From VBCK01 sp035511515 (GTDB taxonomy: Bacteria; Pseudomonadota; Gammaproteobacteria; Burkholderiales; Burkholderiaceae_F): a stretch of DNA of 45,424 nt. This document shows positions 31,953-41,674 of this stretch, piece after piece. Location: positions 1-45,424 of the forward strand of contig DATKFG010000086.1 of assembly GCA_035511515.1 (NCBI GenBank), given 5' to 3'. The notes below the pieces were generated by a model. That model did no database searches. It was not told the DNA's origin and worked only from the letters and a program-made list of their open reading frames with translations. The first letter of the stretch is position 1. Each line of letters starts with the position of its first letter. A program made the translations under genes and the position numbers.

Positions 31953-34334
31953 CTAGAAGCCCGTTCCAATCTGGAACTGGAAGCGCTGGATCCGATCGAT
32001 CGACTGGTGTCGGAACGGCTGAGCCAGACTGAGCTTAAGCGGTCCGATCGGCGAGATCCAGGCGACACCGACACCCCCCGCGGCGCGCAGGTCGGAAAAG
32101 TGGATCGCCTGGCCGCTGCCCCAGACGTCCCCGGTGTCGACGAACAGCACGCCGCGCAGCGACCGGTCGGCCCCGGGTATCGTGGCCAGGGCCTCGATCG
32201 AACCGTTGATCTCCTTCACCCCGCCCAGCGGATCGCCGTTGGTGTCGCGCGGCCCCAGCGAGCCCGCCTCGAATCCGCGCACGCTGCCGATACCGCCTAT
32301 ATAGAAGTTCTTGAACAGCGGAAACTCCTTGCCGTTGTAGCCCCCCCCGTAGCCGGCCTGTCCGTTGAACGCCAGCGTGAACTTGTTCGTCAACGGCTGG
32401 AATTGCTGGTACTGGTAGGTCAGCTTGAAATACTGCAGATCCAGCGCCGGCGTGCCGAACTCCAGGAAAGCTCGCTGGAAGCGGCCGCGCTCGGGTGTCA
32501 GGATGTTGTCGCGGCTGTCGCGCGACCAGCCGACCGTTCCCAGCAGCGCCCCCGCGCTGGAACCGAACCGGTTGACGTAGTCGATGTAGCGGAACGGGCT
32601 CGATGCCGTCAGGGTGATGTTCGTGCTCTCCACGCCCAGGCCGAAGAAGACCGTATCGAATTCGGTGAACGGCACGCCCCATCGCATGGTTCCGCCGGTC
32701 GTGCCGATGTCGACCGTCGCCAGTCCCAGCTTGGCCAGGTTCGAATCGCGCCGGTAGATCTCCTCGCTCTGGCTGACGCCGTCGATCGTGACGTACGGGT
32801 CGGCGTGGGAGAAGGCGATCGTGCGGGTGGCCGAGCTCGTATTGACCTGCACGCCGATCGCGTGCCCGCTGCCCAGCACGTTCTGCTGGGTGTACGAGCC
32901 CGAGATCACCAGGTGCTCGGTGGAGCTGTAGCCCAGCCCGGCCTGGATCGTCCCGGTCGGCCGTTCCTTCACGGTGACGTTCACGTCGACCTGGTCCTGG
33001 CTTCCGGGAACCGCCGGGGTCTCGATCTCGACCTTCTCGAAGTACCCGAGGCGGTCGATCCGGTCGCGCGACAGCTTGACCTTTTCCGAGTCGTACCAGC
33101 CCGATTCGAACTGGCGGATTTCGCGGCGTATAACTTCGTCGCGCGTGCGCGTGTTGCCCGATATGTTCACGTGGCGCACGTAGGCGCGCCGCCCCGGGTC
33201 CACCAGGATCGTGAACGCCACCTCACGCTTTTCCTTGTTGGCCTCGGGCACCGGGTTGGCGTTCGCGAACGCGTAACCCAGCACGCTGAGGCGATCGGTC
33301 ACGGCCTTGGCGATCCCGTTGATCCGCTCGCCGTTGTAGATCTCCCCGGGCTGCACGACGATCAGCTTGGACAATTGCGCATCCAGACCGAGCAGCTCGC
33401 CGGCCAGCTTGACGGACGAAATCCGGTAACGCTCGCCTTCCAGGATATTGATGGTGATCTGGATGTCCTTTTTGTCCGGACTGATCGCGACCTGGGTCGA
33501 CTCGATGTTGAAATCCAGGTAGCCGCGGGCGAGGTAGAACGAGCGCAGGGTCTCCTCGTCGGCCTGCAGCTTCTGGCGGGCGTACTTGTCGTGACCCGTG
33601 TACCAGGTCAGCCACCCGGGGGTCGACAGCTCCATCTGGTCGCGCAGCTGCTTGTCCGAAAACGCATGGTTGCCGGTGAAATGGATCTCCCGGATGCGCG
33701 CGACTTCGCCTTCGTCGATCGAAATCGTGATGTTGACGCGGTTGCGCTCGAGCGGGCTCACCGTGGTCGTGACCTTGATGCCGTAGCGGCCGCGCGTCAG
33801 GTACTGCCGCTTCAATTCCTGCTCGGCCCGGTCCAGCAGCGAGCGGTCGTAGATGCGGGCCTCGGCCAGTCCCACGTCCTTCAGCGATTTCTTCACCTGG
33901 TCCTTGTCGAACTCCTTCATCCCGACCAGTTCGATCGAAGCGATCGCCGGGCGCTCCTCGACCACCACCACCAGCACGTCGCCGTCGGCCTCGAGCCGCA
34001 CGTCCTTGAACAGCCCCGAGGCATACAGGGCGCGGATCGCCGCGGACCCTTTGCTGGCGTCGAAGTGGTCGCCGACCCGCAACGGCAGGTAGCCGAAAAC
34101 CGTTCCGACGTCGGTCCTCTGAGCTCCCTCGACCCGTATATCGCGGATCACAAAATCATCCTTCGATTGCGCCTGGGAGCTCGGTTGCGCTAACGCGAGA
34201 GCCACCGCGAGGCACAAGCTTCGCGTCGCCACGGACAACCGGGTGTTGCGGCGTTTCAAGGAATCAGCCTGGCGTGCGTCGGGACGGGCGTGATGTTGTG
34301 ATTTGTATCGCAGGCGGAACCGCTTCCATCCCAT
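31953..34334 (-). CDS. bamA: Outer membrane protein assembly factor BamA
   Basis: Central pore of the BAM complex, which inserts beta-barrel proteins into the outer membrane. Five POTRA repeats span about residues 55-425 (first: DDFVIRDIRVEGAQRTDVGTVF), and a 16-stranded barrel fills the rest. The barrel shows GLGYSSTEHLVISGSYTQQNVLG, the IGGIGSVRGFEAGSLGPRDTNG loop (VRGF motif) and a C-terminal aromatic end FQIGTGF. The start is uncertain: ATG 34334 gives 793 residues with a long, basic lead before the signal-like helix (RSLCLAVALALAQPSSQAQ). A TTG at 34259 or GTG at 34349 are alternatives. rseP ends just upstream. Confidence 0.95.
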   Translation of the reverse strand: MGWKRFRLRYKSQHHARPDARQADSLKRRNTRLSVATRSLCLAVALALAQPSSQAQSKDDFVIRDIRVEGAQRTDVGTVFGYLPLRVGDHFDASKGSAAIRALYASGLFKDVRLEADGDVLVVVVEERPAIASIELVGMKEFDKDQVKKSLKDVGLAEARIYDRSLLDRAEQELKRQYLTRGRYGIKVTTTVSPLERNRVNITISIDEGEVARIREIHFTGNHAFSDKQLRDQMELSTPGWLTWYTGHDKYARQKLQADEETLRSFYLARGYLDFNIESTQVAISPDKKDIQITINILEGERYRISSVKLAGELLGLDAQLSKLIVVQPGEIYNGERINGIAKAVTDRLSVLGYAFANANPVPEANKEKREVAFTILVDPGRRAYVRHVNISGNTRTRDEVIRREIRQFESGWYDSEKVKLSRDRIDRLGYFEKVEIETPAVPGSQDQVDVNVTVKERPTGTIQAGLGYSSTEHLVISGSYTQQNVLGSGHAIGVQVNTSSATRTIAFSHADPYVTIDGVSQSEEIYRRDSNLAKLGLATVDIGTTGGTMRWGVPFTEFDTVFFGLGVESTNITLTASSPFRYIDYVNRFGSSAGALLGTVGWSRDSRDNILTPERGRFQRAFLEFGTPALDLQYFKLTYQYQQFQPLTNKFTLAFNGQAGYGGGYNGKEFPLFKNFYIGGIGSVRGFEAGSLGPRDTNGDPLGGVKEINGSIEALATIPGADRSLRGVLFVDTGDVWGSGQAIHFSDLRAAGGVGVAWISPIGPLKLSLAQPFRHQSIDRIQRFQFQIGTGF

Positions 34335-34367
34335 CCCGAACGGGACCACGCCGACTTTTGCGCGCGG

Positions 34368-35711
34368 CTACTGGAACAGCAGTCGGCTCAGGTCGTTATA
34401 CAGCGCCAGCGCGGTCAAAACGACGAGCAGCCCGATCCCCAATCGCTGACCCAGTTCGAGCCACGTCGGCGAGGGCGGGCTGCCCGTCACAATTTCGATC
34501 GCATAGTACAGCAAGTGTCCGCCGTCCAGCACGGGAACCGGCAGCAGATTCAACACGCCCAGGCTGATCGAAACCAAAGCCAGGAACGTCATGTACGCGA
34601 GCGGTCCGATACGCGCACTCTGTCCCGCCACATCGGCGATCGTCACCGGGCCGGACAGGTTGCGCCATGACGCATGCCCGACCACCATGCGCCCCAGCAT
34701 GCGCAGCGTGAACAAGGAGGTCTCCCACGTCTTGGCCACCGCGTGCTGTGCCGCTTCAATGGGCTGATCGCGGACCAGGATCGTGTCGCGGAAGCCGACA
34801 CCGATCCGCCCGAAGCGTTGATTGCCCTCGAGGACCTCGGTCGGGGTGATCGGGATCTGCAGCACCCGGCCCGCCCGCTCGACTCCGAGCACCAACGGTC
34901 GATGCGGGGCGGCCCGCACGAGCCGCCGGACCTCGGCAGCCGACGTCACTTGCACTGCATCGACCGACACGATGCGGTCGCCGAGCTGCAGGCCTGCCTG
35001 TGCGCCCGGATCGCCCGGTGCGACCACCCCGACGACCGGTTCGGCATCACCCGGACGCAGGCCGATCCGCGCAAACCAGTCGCTGTCGAACCGGTCGGTA
35101 TCGATGCCGCTCAGATCCAGCGTCAGCGTCCTTTGCACGCCGTCGGCGCCGCGCACGACGATCCGCGGCCGCCCGTGGTCGCTCGCCTGCCGCAGCAGCG
35201 CCCAGCGCAGGTCACCCCAGGAGCGCACCGGGCGATCGTCGATCTGCACGATGACGTCTGCCTCATGCAGCCCCGCCGCTGCGGCCGGCGTGCCGGCCTC
35301 GGGAGGGCCCACCACAGCGCGCAGATCCGGCACGCCGATCAGATTCAGCGCGCAATAGATCAGGACGGCGAACAGCAGATTGGCGGCCGGGCCGGCGGCG
35401 ACGATCGCGGCGCGCCGCCCCACCGGCTGGCGATTGAAGGCGCGCGGCAGATCGGCCGGGTCGATCGGTCCGGAGTCGGTTTCACGCTCGTCGAGCATCC
35501 GCACGTATCCGCCGTACGGCACCACCGCGATCACCCATTCGGTCCGATCCGGACCCAGTACCCAGCGCGCAAGCGGCCGGCCGAACCCGACCGAGAATCG
35601 CAGCACCTTGACGCCACACCAGCGCGCCACCCAGAAGTGGCCAAGTTCGTGCACCACGATCAACAGACCGAGTGCAACCAGGAAAGCAGGAATCGTCGTC
35701 AGTAGGTCCAT
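34368..35711 (-). CDS. rseP: Site-2 protease RseP (intramembrane zinc protease)
   Basis: Inner-membrane metalloprotease that cuts anti-sigma factor RseA to release sigma E. The 447-residue protein has the zinc site HELGH at about residue 23 in the first helix, two periplasmic PDZ domains (about 110-190 and 200-285) and the LDG motif in LLPVPVLDGGHLLYY near the C-terminus. The ATG at 35711 overlaps the dxr 3' end by 13 bases. The in-frame extension to 35909 lies inside dxr and is rejected. Confidence 0.96.
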   Translation of the reverse strand: MDLLTTIPAFLVALGLLIVVHELGHFWVARWCGVKVLRFSVGFGRPLARWVLGPDRTEWVIAVVPYGGYVRMLDERETDSGPIDPADLPRAFNRQPVGRRAAIVAAGPAANLLFAVLIYCALNLIGVPDLRAVVGPPEAGTPAAAAGLHEADVIVQIDDRPVRSWGDLRWALLRQASDHGRPRIVVRGADGVQRTLTLDLSGIDTDRFDSDWFARIGLRPGDAEPVVGVVAPGDPGAQAGLQLGDRIVSVDAVQVTSAAEVRRLVRAAPHRPLVLGVERAGRVLQIPITPTEVLEGNQRFGRIGVGFRDTILVRDQPIEAAQHAVAKTWETSLFTLRMLGRMVVGHASWRNLSGPVTIADVAGQSARIGPLAYMTFLALVSISLGVLNLLPVPVLDGGHLLYYAIEIVTGSPPSPTWLELGQRLGIGLLVVLTALALYNDLSRLLFQ

Positions 35712-36892
35712 GTCGATTTCGTCAGCACCGTTCGGGCCTGGCGGCGTGCCGCGCGATCCAGTTCGACCACCGCCTCGATCGAATCCGGCGCCGCGGCCGT
35801 ACAGCCGGCGAGCACCTCCTGGATCACGGCCGGGATCCGTGCGAACGGCAGCTCCCGTTGAAGAAATAAATCCACCGCCACTTCGTTGGCCGCGTTCAAC
35901 GTGATGCACGCGGCCGGGCCGGCTCGCAGCGCCTGGTAAGCCAGGCGAAGGCAGGGAAACTGGTCCTGGCTGGGGGCCTCGAATTGCAATGGACCGGCCT
36001 GCAGCAGATCGAGCCAGGGCGATCCGCTGCCGATCCGCTCCGGAAATCCCAGCGCGTAGGCGATCGGGGTGCGCATGTCCGGAGTGCCCATCTGCGCCAG
36101 CACCGAGCCGTCCACGAATTCCACCATCGAATGGACCACGCTTTGCGGATGAATCACCACGTCGATCCGGTCCGGCTCGAAGCCGAACAGCCAGCTCGCC
36201 TCGATCACTTCAAGGCCCTTGTTCATCAGGGTAGCCGAGTCGACCGAGATTTTCCGCCCCATGTTCCATTTCGGGTGGGCGCAGGCCTGCTCGGGCGTCA
36301 CGCCGCTCAAGTCGGTGCGCCTCAGAAAGGGCCCCCCCGAGGCGGTCAGGATCAGGCGGCGCACCGCGTGGCTGGCGTCGCGCGCCGCCGCCAGGCACTG
36401 ATGGATCGCGTTGTGCTCGCTGTCGACCGGCAGCAGGCTGGCCCCGCCGCTGCGCACCGCCTCGATCAGCAGTGCGCCCGCGCACACGATCGCCTCCTTG
36501 TTCGCCAGCAACAGGCGCTTGCCGGCCCGCGCGGCCGCCAGCGTGGCGTTCAACCCGGCCGCGCCCACGATGGCCGCCACCACCGAATTGACGCTGGCCA
36601 GCCGGACCGCCTGCACCAGGCCGTCGGCTCCGCCGACCGCCGCCGTGCGAAGGCCCGCTGCGCGCAGCGCCGCCGCCAGCTCCCCGGTCTGGCTGGCCTG
36701 TCCGATCGCTGCCAGCTCGGGCTCGAACCGGCGGCACAGATCGACCAGCGGCCCGACTTTCGAGTTCGCCGTCAGGGCGACCACGCGGAACCGGTCCGGA
36801 TGCCTGGCCAGAACGTCCAGCGTGCTGGCCCCGATCGAGCCGGTCGCGCCCAGAATGCAGATGCCCTGGCGGGCGCCGCTGCGGTGGTTCAT
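35699..36892 (-). CDS. dxr: 1-deoxy-D-xylulose 5-phosphate reductoisomerase
   Basis: Second step of the MEP isoprenoid pathway, using NADPH and a divalent metal. The 397-residue protein has the NADPH-binding ICILGATGSIGASTLDVL, the AGKRLLLANKEAIVCAG motif, LLPVDSEHNAIHQCL (metal Asp/Glu), TASGGPFLRRTD and MGRKISVDSATLMNKGLE, all typical. The ATG at 36892 forms an ATGA overlap with the cdsA stop, and therefore I prefer it to the ATG at 36901. Confidence 0.97.
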   Translation of the reverse strand: MNHRSGARQGICILGATGSIGASTLDVLARHPDRFRVVALTANSKVGPLVDLCRRFEPELAAIGQASQTGELAAALRAAGLRTAAVGGADGLVQAVRLASVNSVVAAIVGAAGLNATLAAARAGKRLLLANKEAIVCAGALLIEAVRSGGASLLPVDSEHNAIHQCLAAARDASHAVRRLILTASGGPFLRRTDLSGVTPEQACAHPKWNMGRKISVDSATLMNKGLEVIEASWLFGFEPDRIDVVIHPQSVVHSMVEFVDGSVLAQMGTPDMRTPIAYALGFPERIGSGSPWLDLLQAGPLQFEAPSQDQFPCLRLAYQALRAGPAACITLNAANEVAVDLFLQRELPFARIPAVIQEVLAGCTAAAPDSIEAVVELDRAARRQARTVLTKSTWTY

Positions 36893-37719
36893 CGGATCCA
36901 CCAGTCGATCAGCACCGCCGCCGGCAGCACCGGCAGGGTCGCATCGATGCGATCGAGCACGCCGCCGTGACCCGGCAGCAGCGAGCCGCTGTCCTTGACC
37001 TGCGCCTGCCGCTTCAGCAGGCTTTCAAACAGATCGCCGACGATCGACAGCGCAACCACGGCCCACAGGCAAAGCACCGCCAGCGGCCAGCCCAGCTCGG
37101 ACAGCACCCGGCTGGACCAGATGCGCGCCTGCGGCCAGAATCGATGCGCTGCCAGCGCTGTCAGGGTGACGAAGGCGAGCGCGCCGTACACGCCTTCCCA
37201 GGTCTTGCCCGGGCTGATGTGCGGCGCCAGTTTGTGACGTCCGAACGCCCGGCCGACGAAATAGGCCGCGATGTCCGCGATCCACACGATCGCCAGCAGC
37301 GACACCAGCCAGGCCACACCCCGAAGCAGCAGGCTGTTCAACGCCACCCACCCGGCCGACAGCAACGCGACCGCGGCAACGACCGACGTGCCCCGCCCGA
37401 TGGCGAAGCGACCGCGCTCGGCGCGCGCCACGCCGGCGCCCAGTGCGCACCAGGCAACGCAGGCAACCAGCGAAAGGCCGGCCGTGGCGCCGCCCGGCAG
37501 GCGCACATCGAGGGCGCAGGTGCCCGCCAGGACCGCCCAGTAGGCGGCCGCGGCGCCGGCCGAGACGGCGCGCGGGCAGCCCGCCAGCTTGAGCCACTCG
37601 TACATCGCCGCTGCCGCCAGCAGTGCGAGCAGCCCCAGCAGCGCCACCCGGCTCCAGACGGCCGCCGCCCACAGCAGGGCCAGCAGCACGATGGCCGTGA
37701 TCACGCGCGTGCGCAGCAT
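36889..37719 (-). CDS. cdsA: Phosphatidate cytidylyltransferase
   Basis: Makes CDP-diacylglycerol from phosphatidate and CTP in the inner membrane, the branch point of phospholipid synthesis. The 276-residue protein has about seven to eight membrane helices, and the CdsA signature SIVGDLFESLLKRQAQVKDS followed by LLPGHGGVLDRIDATLP near the C-terminus. It also has GKTWEGVYGALA. It starts at ATG 37719, ten bases behind the uppS stop. Confidence 0.96.
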   Translation of the reverse strand: MLRTRVITAIVLLALLWAAAVWSRVALLGLLALLAAAAMYEWLKLAGCPRAVSAGAAAAYWAVLAGTCALDVRLPGGATAGLSLVACVAWCALGAGVARAERGRFAIGRGTSVVAAVALLSAGWVALNSLLLRGVAWLVSLLAIVWIADIAAYFVGRAFGRHKLAPHISPGKTWEGVYGALAFVTLTALAAHRFWPQARIWSSRVLSELGWPLAVLCLWAVVALSIVGDLFESLLKRQAQVKDSGSLLPGHGGVLDRIDATLPVLPAAVLIDWWIR

Positions 37720-37729
37720 CGCGAGGATC

Positions 37730-38470
37730 TCATGGCCGGGCCGCCTCCGCGACGCGGCCGAATCGCCGCTCGCGGCGCGCGAACCAGCCGAACGCGGCTT
37801 CCAGCTGCTCGGCGCCGAAGTCGGGCCACAGCACGTCGGTGAAATACAGCTCGGTATAGGCCAGCTGCCACAGCAGAAAGTTGCTGATCCGCTGTTCTCC
37901 GCCGGTGCGGATCAGAAGGTCGGGGTCGGGAGCAAATCCCAGGGCGAGCTGGCTCGCGAACAGCGCCTGGTCGAGCTCGACCGCGCCGCCGTCGCGCCGG
38001 GCACGGTCCAGCAGCGCGCAAGCCGCCTGCACGATGTCCCAGCGCCCGCCATAGCTGGCGCACACCGTCAGATTCAGACGGTCGTTGGCGGCCGTGCGCT
38101 GCTCGGCTTCCCGGATCAGGCGGCGCAAGTCCGGCTCGAGCGAATCGACCTGCCCGACCACGCGCATGCGCACACCGTTGTCCACCAGCCGGCCGACTTC
38201 GCGTTGCAGGGAGCTGACGAAAAGCCGCATCAGCAGCGACACCTCGTCGGCCGGCCGGCGCCAGTTCTCCGAGCTGAAGGCGAACAGCGTCAGGTACTCG
38301 ACGCCGCGCTGCGCGCAGGTCTCGATGGTCGAGCGCACGGCCTCGACGCCGCGCGAATGACCCGCGGCGCGGGGCAAATGGCGCGCCGTGGCCCAGCGCC
38401 CGTTGCCGTCCATGATGACGGCCACATGCCGCGGCGGCACAACCGCTGAGTCGGGTTTCGGAGGGTTCAC
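37730..38470 (-). CDS. uppS: Isoprenyl transferase (undecaprenyl diphosphate synthase)
   Basis: Cytoplasmic cis-prenyltransferase making the C55 lipid carrier for peptidoglycan and O-antigen. The 246-residue protein has HVAVIMDGNGRWATARHLPRAAGHSRG (catalytic Asp), YLTLFAFSSENWRRP, and DLLIRTGGEQRISNFLLWQLAYTELYFTD. The start is GTG at 38470; a longer lead of about 15 residues precedes the domain. frr lies upstream with a 33-base gap. Confidence 0.96.
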   Translation of the reverse strand: MNPPKPDSAVVPPRHVAVIMDGNGRWATARHLPRAAGHSRGVEAVRSTIETCAQRGVEYLTLFAFSSENWRRPADEVSLLMRLFVSSLQREVGRLVDNGVRMRVVGQVDSLEPDLRRLIREAEQRTAANDRLNLTVCASYGGRWDIVQAACALLDRARRDGGAVELDQALFASQLALGFAPDPDLLIRTGGEQRISNFLLWQLAYTELYFTDVLWPDFGAEQLEAAFGWFARRERRFGRVAEAARP

Positions 38471-38503
38471 GGGCGAGGGCCCGTATGAGCTGCCGGCATC
38501 GCT

Positions 38504-39064
38504 TCAGACCGTCATCAACTCCTTTTCCTTTTCGGCGACCAGCTTGTCGATGTCGCCGACGAAGCGGTCGGTGAGCTTCTGCACTTCGTCCTGCGCGCGC
38601 CGCTCGTCATCCTCCGAGACCTCCTTCTTCTTCAGCATTTCCTTCAGCTGGTGGATCGCGTCGCGCCGCAGATTGCGCACCGCCACCCGCGCGTTCTCGC
38701 CTTCGTGCCGCACCACCTTGGTCATCTCGCGCCGCCGCTCCTCGGTCAGCGGCGGCATCGGGATGCGCAGCAACTCGCCGTGCGCAGCGGGGTTCAGGCC
38801 GAGGTCCGATTCGCGGATCGCCTTCTCGATCACCGCCAGCATCTTCTTTTCCCACGGCTGCACCGTGATCGTTCTGGCGTCGCCCAGGCCTACATTGGCC
38901 ACCTGACCGAGCGGCACCATCGACCCGTAGTACTCCACCTGGATGTGATCCAGCAACCCGGTGTGGGCCCGGCCGGTCCGGATCTTGGCCAGGTCATGCT
39001 TCAGCGACTCGACGCTCTTGAGCATCTTCTGCTCGGTCGAACTGCGTATGTCACTTGGATTCAT
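38504..39064 (-). CDS. frr: Ribosome recycling factor
   Basis: A 186-residue tRNA-shaped factor that splits post-termination ribosomes together with EF-G. It shows KIRTGRAHTGLLDHIQVEYYGS, the central QVANVGLGDARTITVQPWEK, and the C-terminal long helices with MLKKKEVSEDDERRAQDEVQKLTD. The ATG at 39064 is preceded by a strong ribosome site GAGGAGG. It lies behind pyrH as in most bacteria. Confidence 0.98.
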   Translation of the reverse strand: MNPSDIRSSTEQKMLKSVESLKHDLAKIRTGRAHTGLLDHIQVEYYGSMVPLGQVANVGLGDARTITVQPWEKKMLAVIEKAIRESDLGLNPAAHGELLRIPMPPLTEERRREMTKVVRHEGENARVAVRNLRRDAIHQLKEMLKKKEVSEDDERRAQDEVQKLTDRFVGDIDKLVAEKEKELMTV

Positions 39065-39146
39065 GCTGTGCCTCCTCGCCAGCGCCCGATCCGCCGTTCA
39101 TTTCGGGCACCCACGGGCACCCGCAGGCCGACCGCGGCCGCAGTTT

Positions 39147-39866
39147 TCAGACGTATACCAGAGTTCCTTCATCCTCCCCCTGCACGGCCCGCAGCAGCGC
39201 ACCCGGCTTGGTGATGTTGAAAACCCGGATCGGCAGCTGCTGGTCACGACACAGCGCAAAGGCGGTCGCATCCATGATCTGCAGGTTGCGGGCCAGGGCA
39301 TCATCGAAGCTGATGCGCGTATAGCGCTCCGCGGACGGGTCCTTGTTCGGATCCGCGGAATAAACGCCGTCGACCTTGGTTGCCTTCAGCACGATCTGCG
39401 CGCCGACCTCGGAGCCGCGCAGAGCCGCAGCCGTATCGGTCGTGAAGAACGGATTGCCGGTTCCGGCCGCGAAGATCACGACCTTGCCTTCCTCCAGATA
39501 GCGCATCGCCTTGGGCCGGATATACGGCTCGACCACCTGCTCGACGTTCAGCGCCGACTGCACGCGCGCTTCCAGGCCGGCGCGCTGCATCGAGTCCTGC
39601 AGCGCCATCGCATTCATGATGGTGGCCATCATCCCCATGTAATCGGCGGTGGCGCGCTCCATCCCGCTGGATCCGAGCGCAACGCCGCGGAAGATGTTGC
39701 CGCCGCCGATCACGATGGCCAGCTCGACTTCGAGGCGGACGACCTGGGCGATGTCCTCGACCATCTTCTCGATCGTGGCCCGGCTGATGCCAAAGGCCTG
39801 GTCCCCCATCAGCGCTTCGCCGGAGAGCTTCAGCAGGACGCGCCGGTAACGGCGCTCACCCGTCAT
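39147..39866 (-). CDS. pyrH: UMP kinase
   Basis: Bacterial hexameric UMP kinase. The 239-residue protein begins RYRRVLLKLSGEALMGDQAFGI, has IVIGGGNIFRG, FAAGTGNPFFTTDTAAALR and LKATKVDGVYSADPNKDPSA, all characteristic. The ATG at 39866 overlaps the tsf stop by 4 bases (ATGA). An 82-base gap separates it from frr. Confidence 0.98.
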   Translation of the reverse strand: MTGERRYRRVLLKLSGEALMGDQAFGISRATIEKMVEDIAQVVRLEVELAIVIGGGNIFRGVALGSSGMERATADYMGMMATIMNAMALQDSMQRAGLEARVQSALNVEQVVEPYIRPKAMRYLEEGKVVIFAAGTGNPFFTTDTAAALRGSEVGAQIVLKATKVDGVYSADPNKDPSAERYTRISFDDALARNLQIMDATAFALCRDQQLPIRVFNITKPGALLRAVQGEDEGTLVYV

Positions 39867-40792
39867 ATCGGCGCTTTTTTTTGGGCAGCCGCGCCGGGCG
39901 ATCCGCGACGGGCCGCGGCGGCCTGCGCAGCCACCTCGGCGGCGAAATCGTCCTGACGCTTTTCCAGCCCTTCGCCAACCACGAACAGCGCGTACGCGTT
40001 GACGGTGGCCCCCTTGCGCTTGAGCAGCTGCTCGACCGACAGCTTGTCGTCCTTCACGAACGGCTGGCCCAGCAGCGTGACTTCCTTCAGGTACTTCTGG
40101 ACGGCGCCCTCGACCATCCTGGCCTGCAGGTCGGCCGGCTTGCCGGACTCGGCCGCCTTCTGCTGAGCGATCGAGCGCTCGCGCGCGATCTCCTCCGGCG
40201 CGATTCCGTCGGCCCGCAGGGCCTTGGGCTTGCCGAACGCGATGTGCATCGCCAGATCCTTGCCCAGAGCCTCGTCTCCACCCGTCAGGTCGACCAGCAC
40301 TCCGATGCGCGATCCGCCGTGCACGTAGCTGTGGATCCGGCCGGTGGCGGCGATGCGGGCGAAGCGGCGTATCGAGATGTTCTCGCCGATCTTGCCCACC
40401 AGCGCAGCCCGCGCCGCTTCGACGCTGGTGGCACCTCCCAATGCGAGCAACGACAGGGCCGCAACGTCCGACGGCGCGCGCGTCGTCACCAGGTTTGCCA
40501 GCGCGCGGCCGAACGCCAGGAACTCCTCGTTCTTGGCCACGAAGTCCGTCTCACAGTTGACCTCGACAATGGAGGCGGTCGTACCCGAGGCGTCCACATC
40601 GATCGCCACGATTCCCTCCGCGGCGATCCGGGTCGAAGCCTTGGCAGCCTTGTTGCCCAGCTTCACCCGCAGGATCTGCTCGGCCCGGTCCATATCGCCG
40701 GCGGCTTCGGCCAGCGCCTTCTTGCATTCCATCATCGGCGCGTCGGTCTTCTCCCGCAACTCCTTAACCATGCTCGCCGTCACTTCGGCCAT
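39863..40792 (-). CDS. tsf: Elongation factor Ts
   Basis: Nucleotide exchange factor for EF-Tu. The 309-residue protein starts AEVTASMVKELREKTDAPMMECKKALAEAAGDMDRA, the signature, and has IVEVNCETDFVAKNEEF. It is longer than the E. coli protein (283), mainly by an Ala-rich C-terminal tail ending AQKKAPI. It is preceded by rpsB and coupled to pyrH. Confidence 0.98.
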   Translation of the reverse strand: MAEVTASMVKELREKTDAPMMECKKALAEAAGDMDRAEQILRVKLGNKAAKASTRIAAEGIVAIDVDASGTTASIVEVNCETDFVAKNEEFLAFGRALANLVTTRAPSDVAALSLLALGGATSVEAARAALVGKIGENISIRRFARIAATGRIHSYVHGGSRIGVLVDLTGGDEALGKDLAMHIAFGKPKALRADGIAPEEIARERSIAQQKAAESGKPADLQARMVEGAVQKYLKEVTLLGQPFVKDDKLSVEQLLKRKGATVNAYALFVVGEGLEKRQDDFAAEVAAQAAAARRGSPGAAAQKKAPI

Positions 40793-40816
40793 CGTCGGCT
40801 TTCCTCTATGCGTTCG

Positions 40817-41572
40817 TTAGTCTTCCTTGCCGGAATCTTCGCTGACCTCGACGAATTCGTCGTCGGTCACGCTGGCAACGACCCCCTGCAACGCATTGGC
40901 CTTGCCTTCCAGGATCGCATCGGCGACCCCCCGCGCGTAAAGACGGACGGCGCGACTGGAGTCGTCATTGCCCGGAATCACGTAGGCGATCCCTTCGGGC
41001 GAGTGGTTGGTATCGACCACCCCGACCACCGGAATGCCGAGCTTGTTCGCCTCGGCAATCGCGATCTTGTGGTAGCCGACGTCGATCACGAACAGCGCAT
41101 CGGGAAGCGCGTTCATATCCTTGATGCCGCCGATCGACTTGTTCAGCTTGTCCACTTCACGCTGAAAATGCAGCGCCTCCTTCTTGGGCATCCGCTCCAG
41201 CGCGCCCTCTTCCTTGGCCTGCTCCATCTCCTTCAGGCGCTTGATCGAGGTCTTGATCGTCTTGAAGTTCGTCAGCATGCCGCCGAGCCAGCGCTGGTCG
41301 ACGAACGGCATGCTGGATCGGTGCGCCTCCTCGACCAGGATTTCGCGCGCCTGCCGCTTGGTGCCGACAAACAGCATCGTGCCGCGGTTCGAGGCCAGTT
41401 GCCGGGCGAACTTCGTAGCGGCCATGAACTGGTCGAGCGTGCGCTCCAGGTTGATGATGTGGATCTTGTTGCGCTGGCCGAAGATGAAGGGAGCCATTTT
41501 CGGGTTCCAGAATCGGGTCTGGTGGCCAAAATGAACCCCCGCTTCCAGCATCTGACGCATTGTGACGGACAT
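40817..41572 (-). CDS. rpsB: Small ribosomal subunit protein uS2
   Basis: A 251-residue ribosomal protein. It begins SVTMRQMLEAGVHFGHQTRFWNPKMAPFIFGQRNKIHIINLE, the typical lead, and has RWLGGMLTNFKTIKTSIKRL and PDALFVIDVGYHKIAIAEANKLGIPVVGVVDTNH. It is the first gene of the large minus-strand operon. The leader upstream contains a strong hairpin. Confidence 0.98.
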   Translation of the reverse strand: MSVTMRQMLEAGVHFGHQTRFWNPKMAPFIFGQRNKIHIINLERTLDQFMAATKFARQLASNRGTMLFVGTKRQAREILVEEAHRSSMPFVDQRWLGGMLTNFKTIKTSIKRLKEMEQAKEEGALERMPKKEALHFQREVDKLNKSIGGIKDMNALPDALFVIDVGYHKIAIAEANKLGIPVVGVVDTNHSPEGIAYVIPGNDDSSRAVRLYARGVADAILEGKANALQGVVASVTDDEFVEVSEDSGKED

Positions 41573-41613
41573 ATTGCTCTCTCCAAGGTTGGGTCCGACG
41601 CTGGCCGCCGAGT

Positions 41614-41652
41614 CCGCCGGCCGCAGCCAAAGCGCTGCATTCCTGCCGGCGG
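41614..41652 (-). promoter_or_regulatory. Hairpin in the rpsB 5' leader
   Basis: 41614-41621 pairs with 41645-41652 (8 bases), and inside it GCAGC (41623-41627) pairs with GCTGC (41634-41638) around a six-base loop. It lies about 40 to 80 bases upstream of the rpsB start in the transcript. In E. coli and relatives the rpsB leader binds S2 and autoregulates rpsB-tsf, so a similar role is possible. Direct resemblance to that element has not been shown. Confidence 0.4.
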
Positions 41653-41674
41653 CACCTTGGTAGCGGTGCGCGCG

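Noticed and set aside
34260..34349. Frameshift or fusion at the bamA N-terminus
   Set aside because: The long lead before the signal-like helix looks odd, but it is explained by an uncertain start (TTG at 34259 is possible); no frame change is needed.
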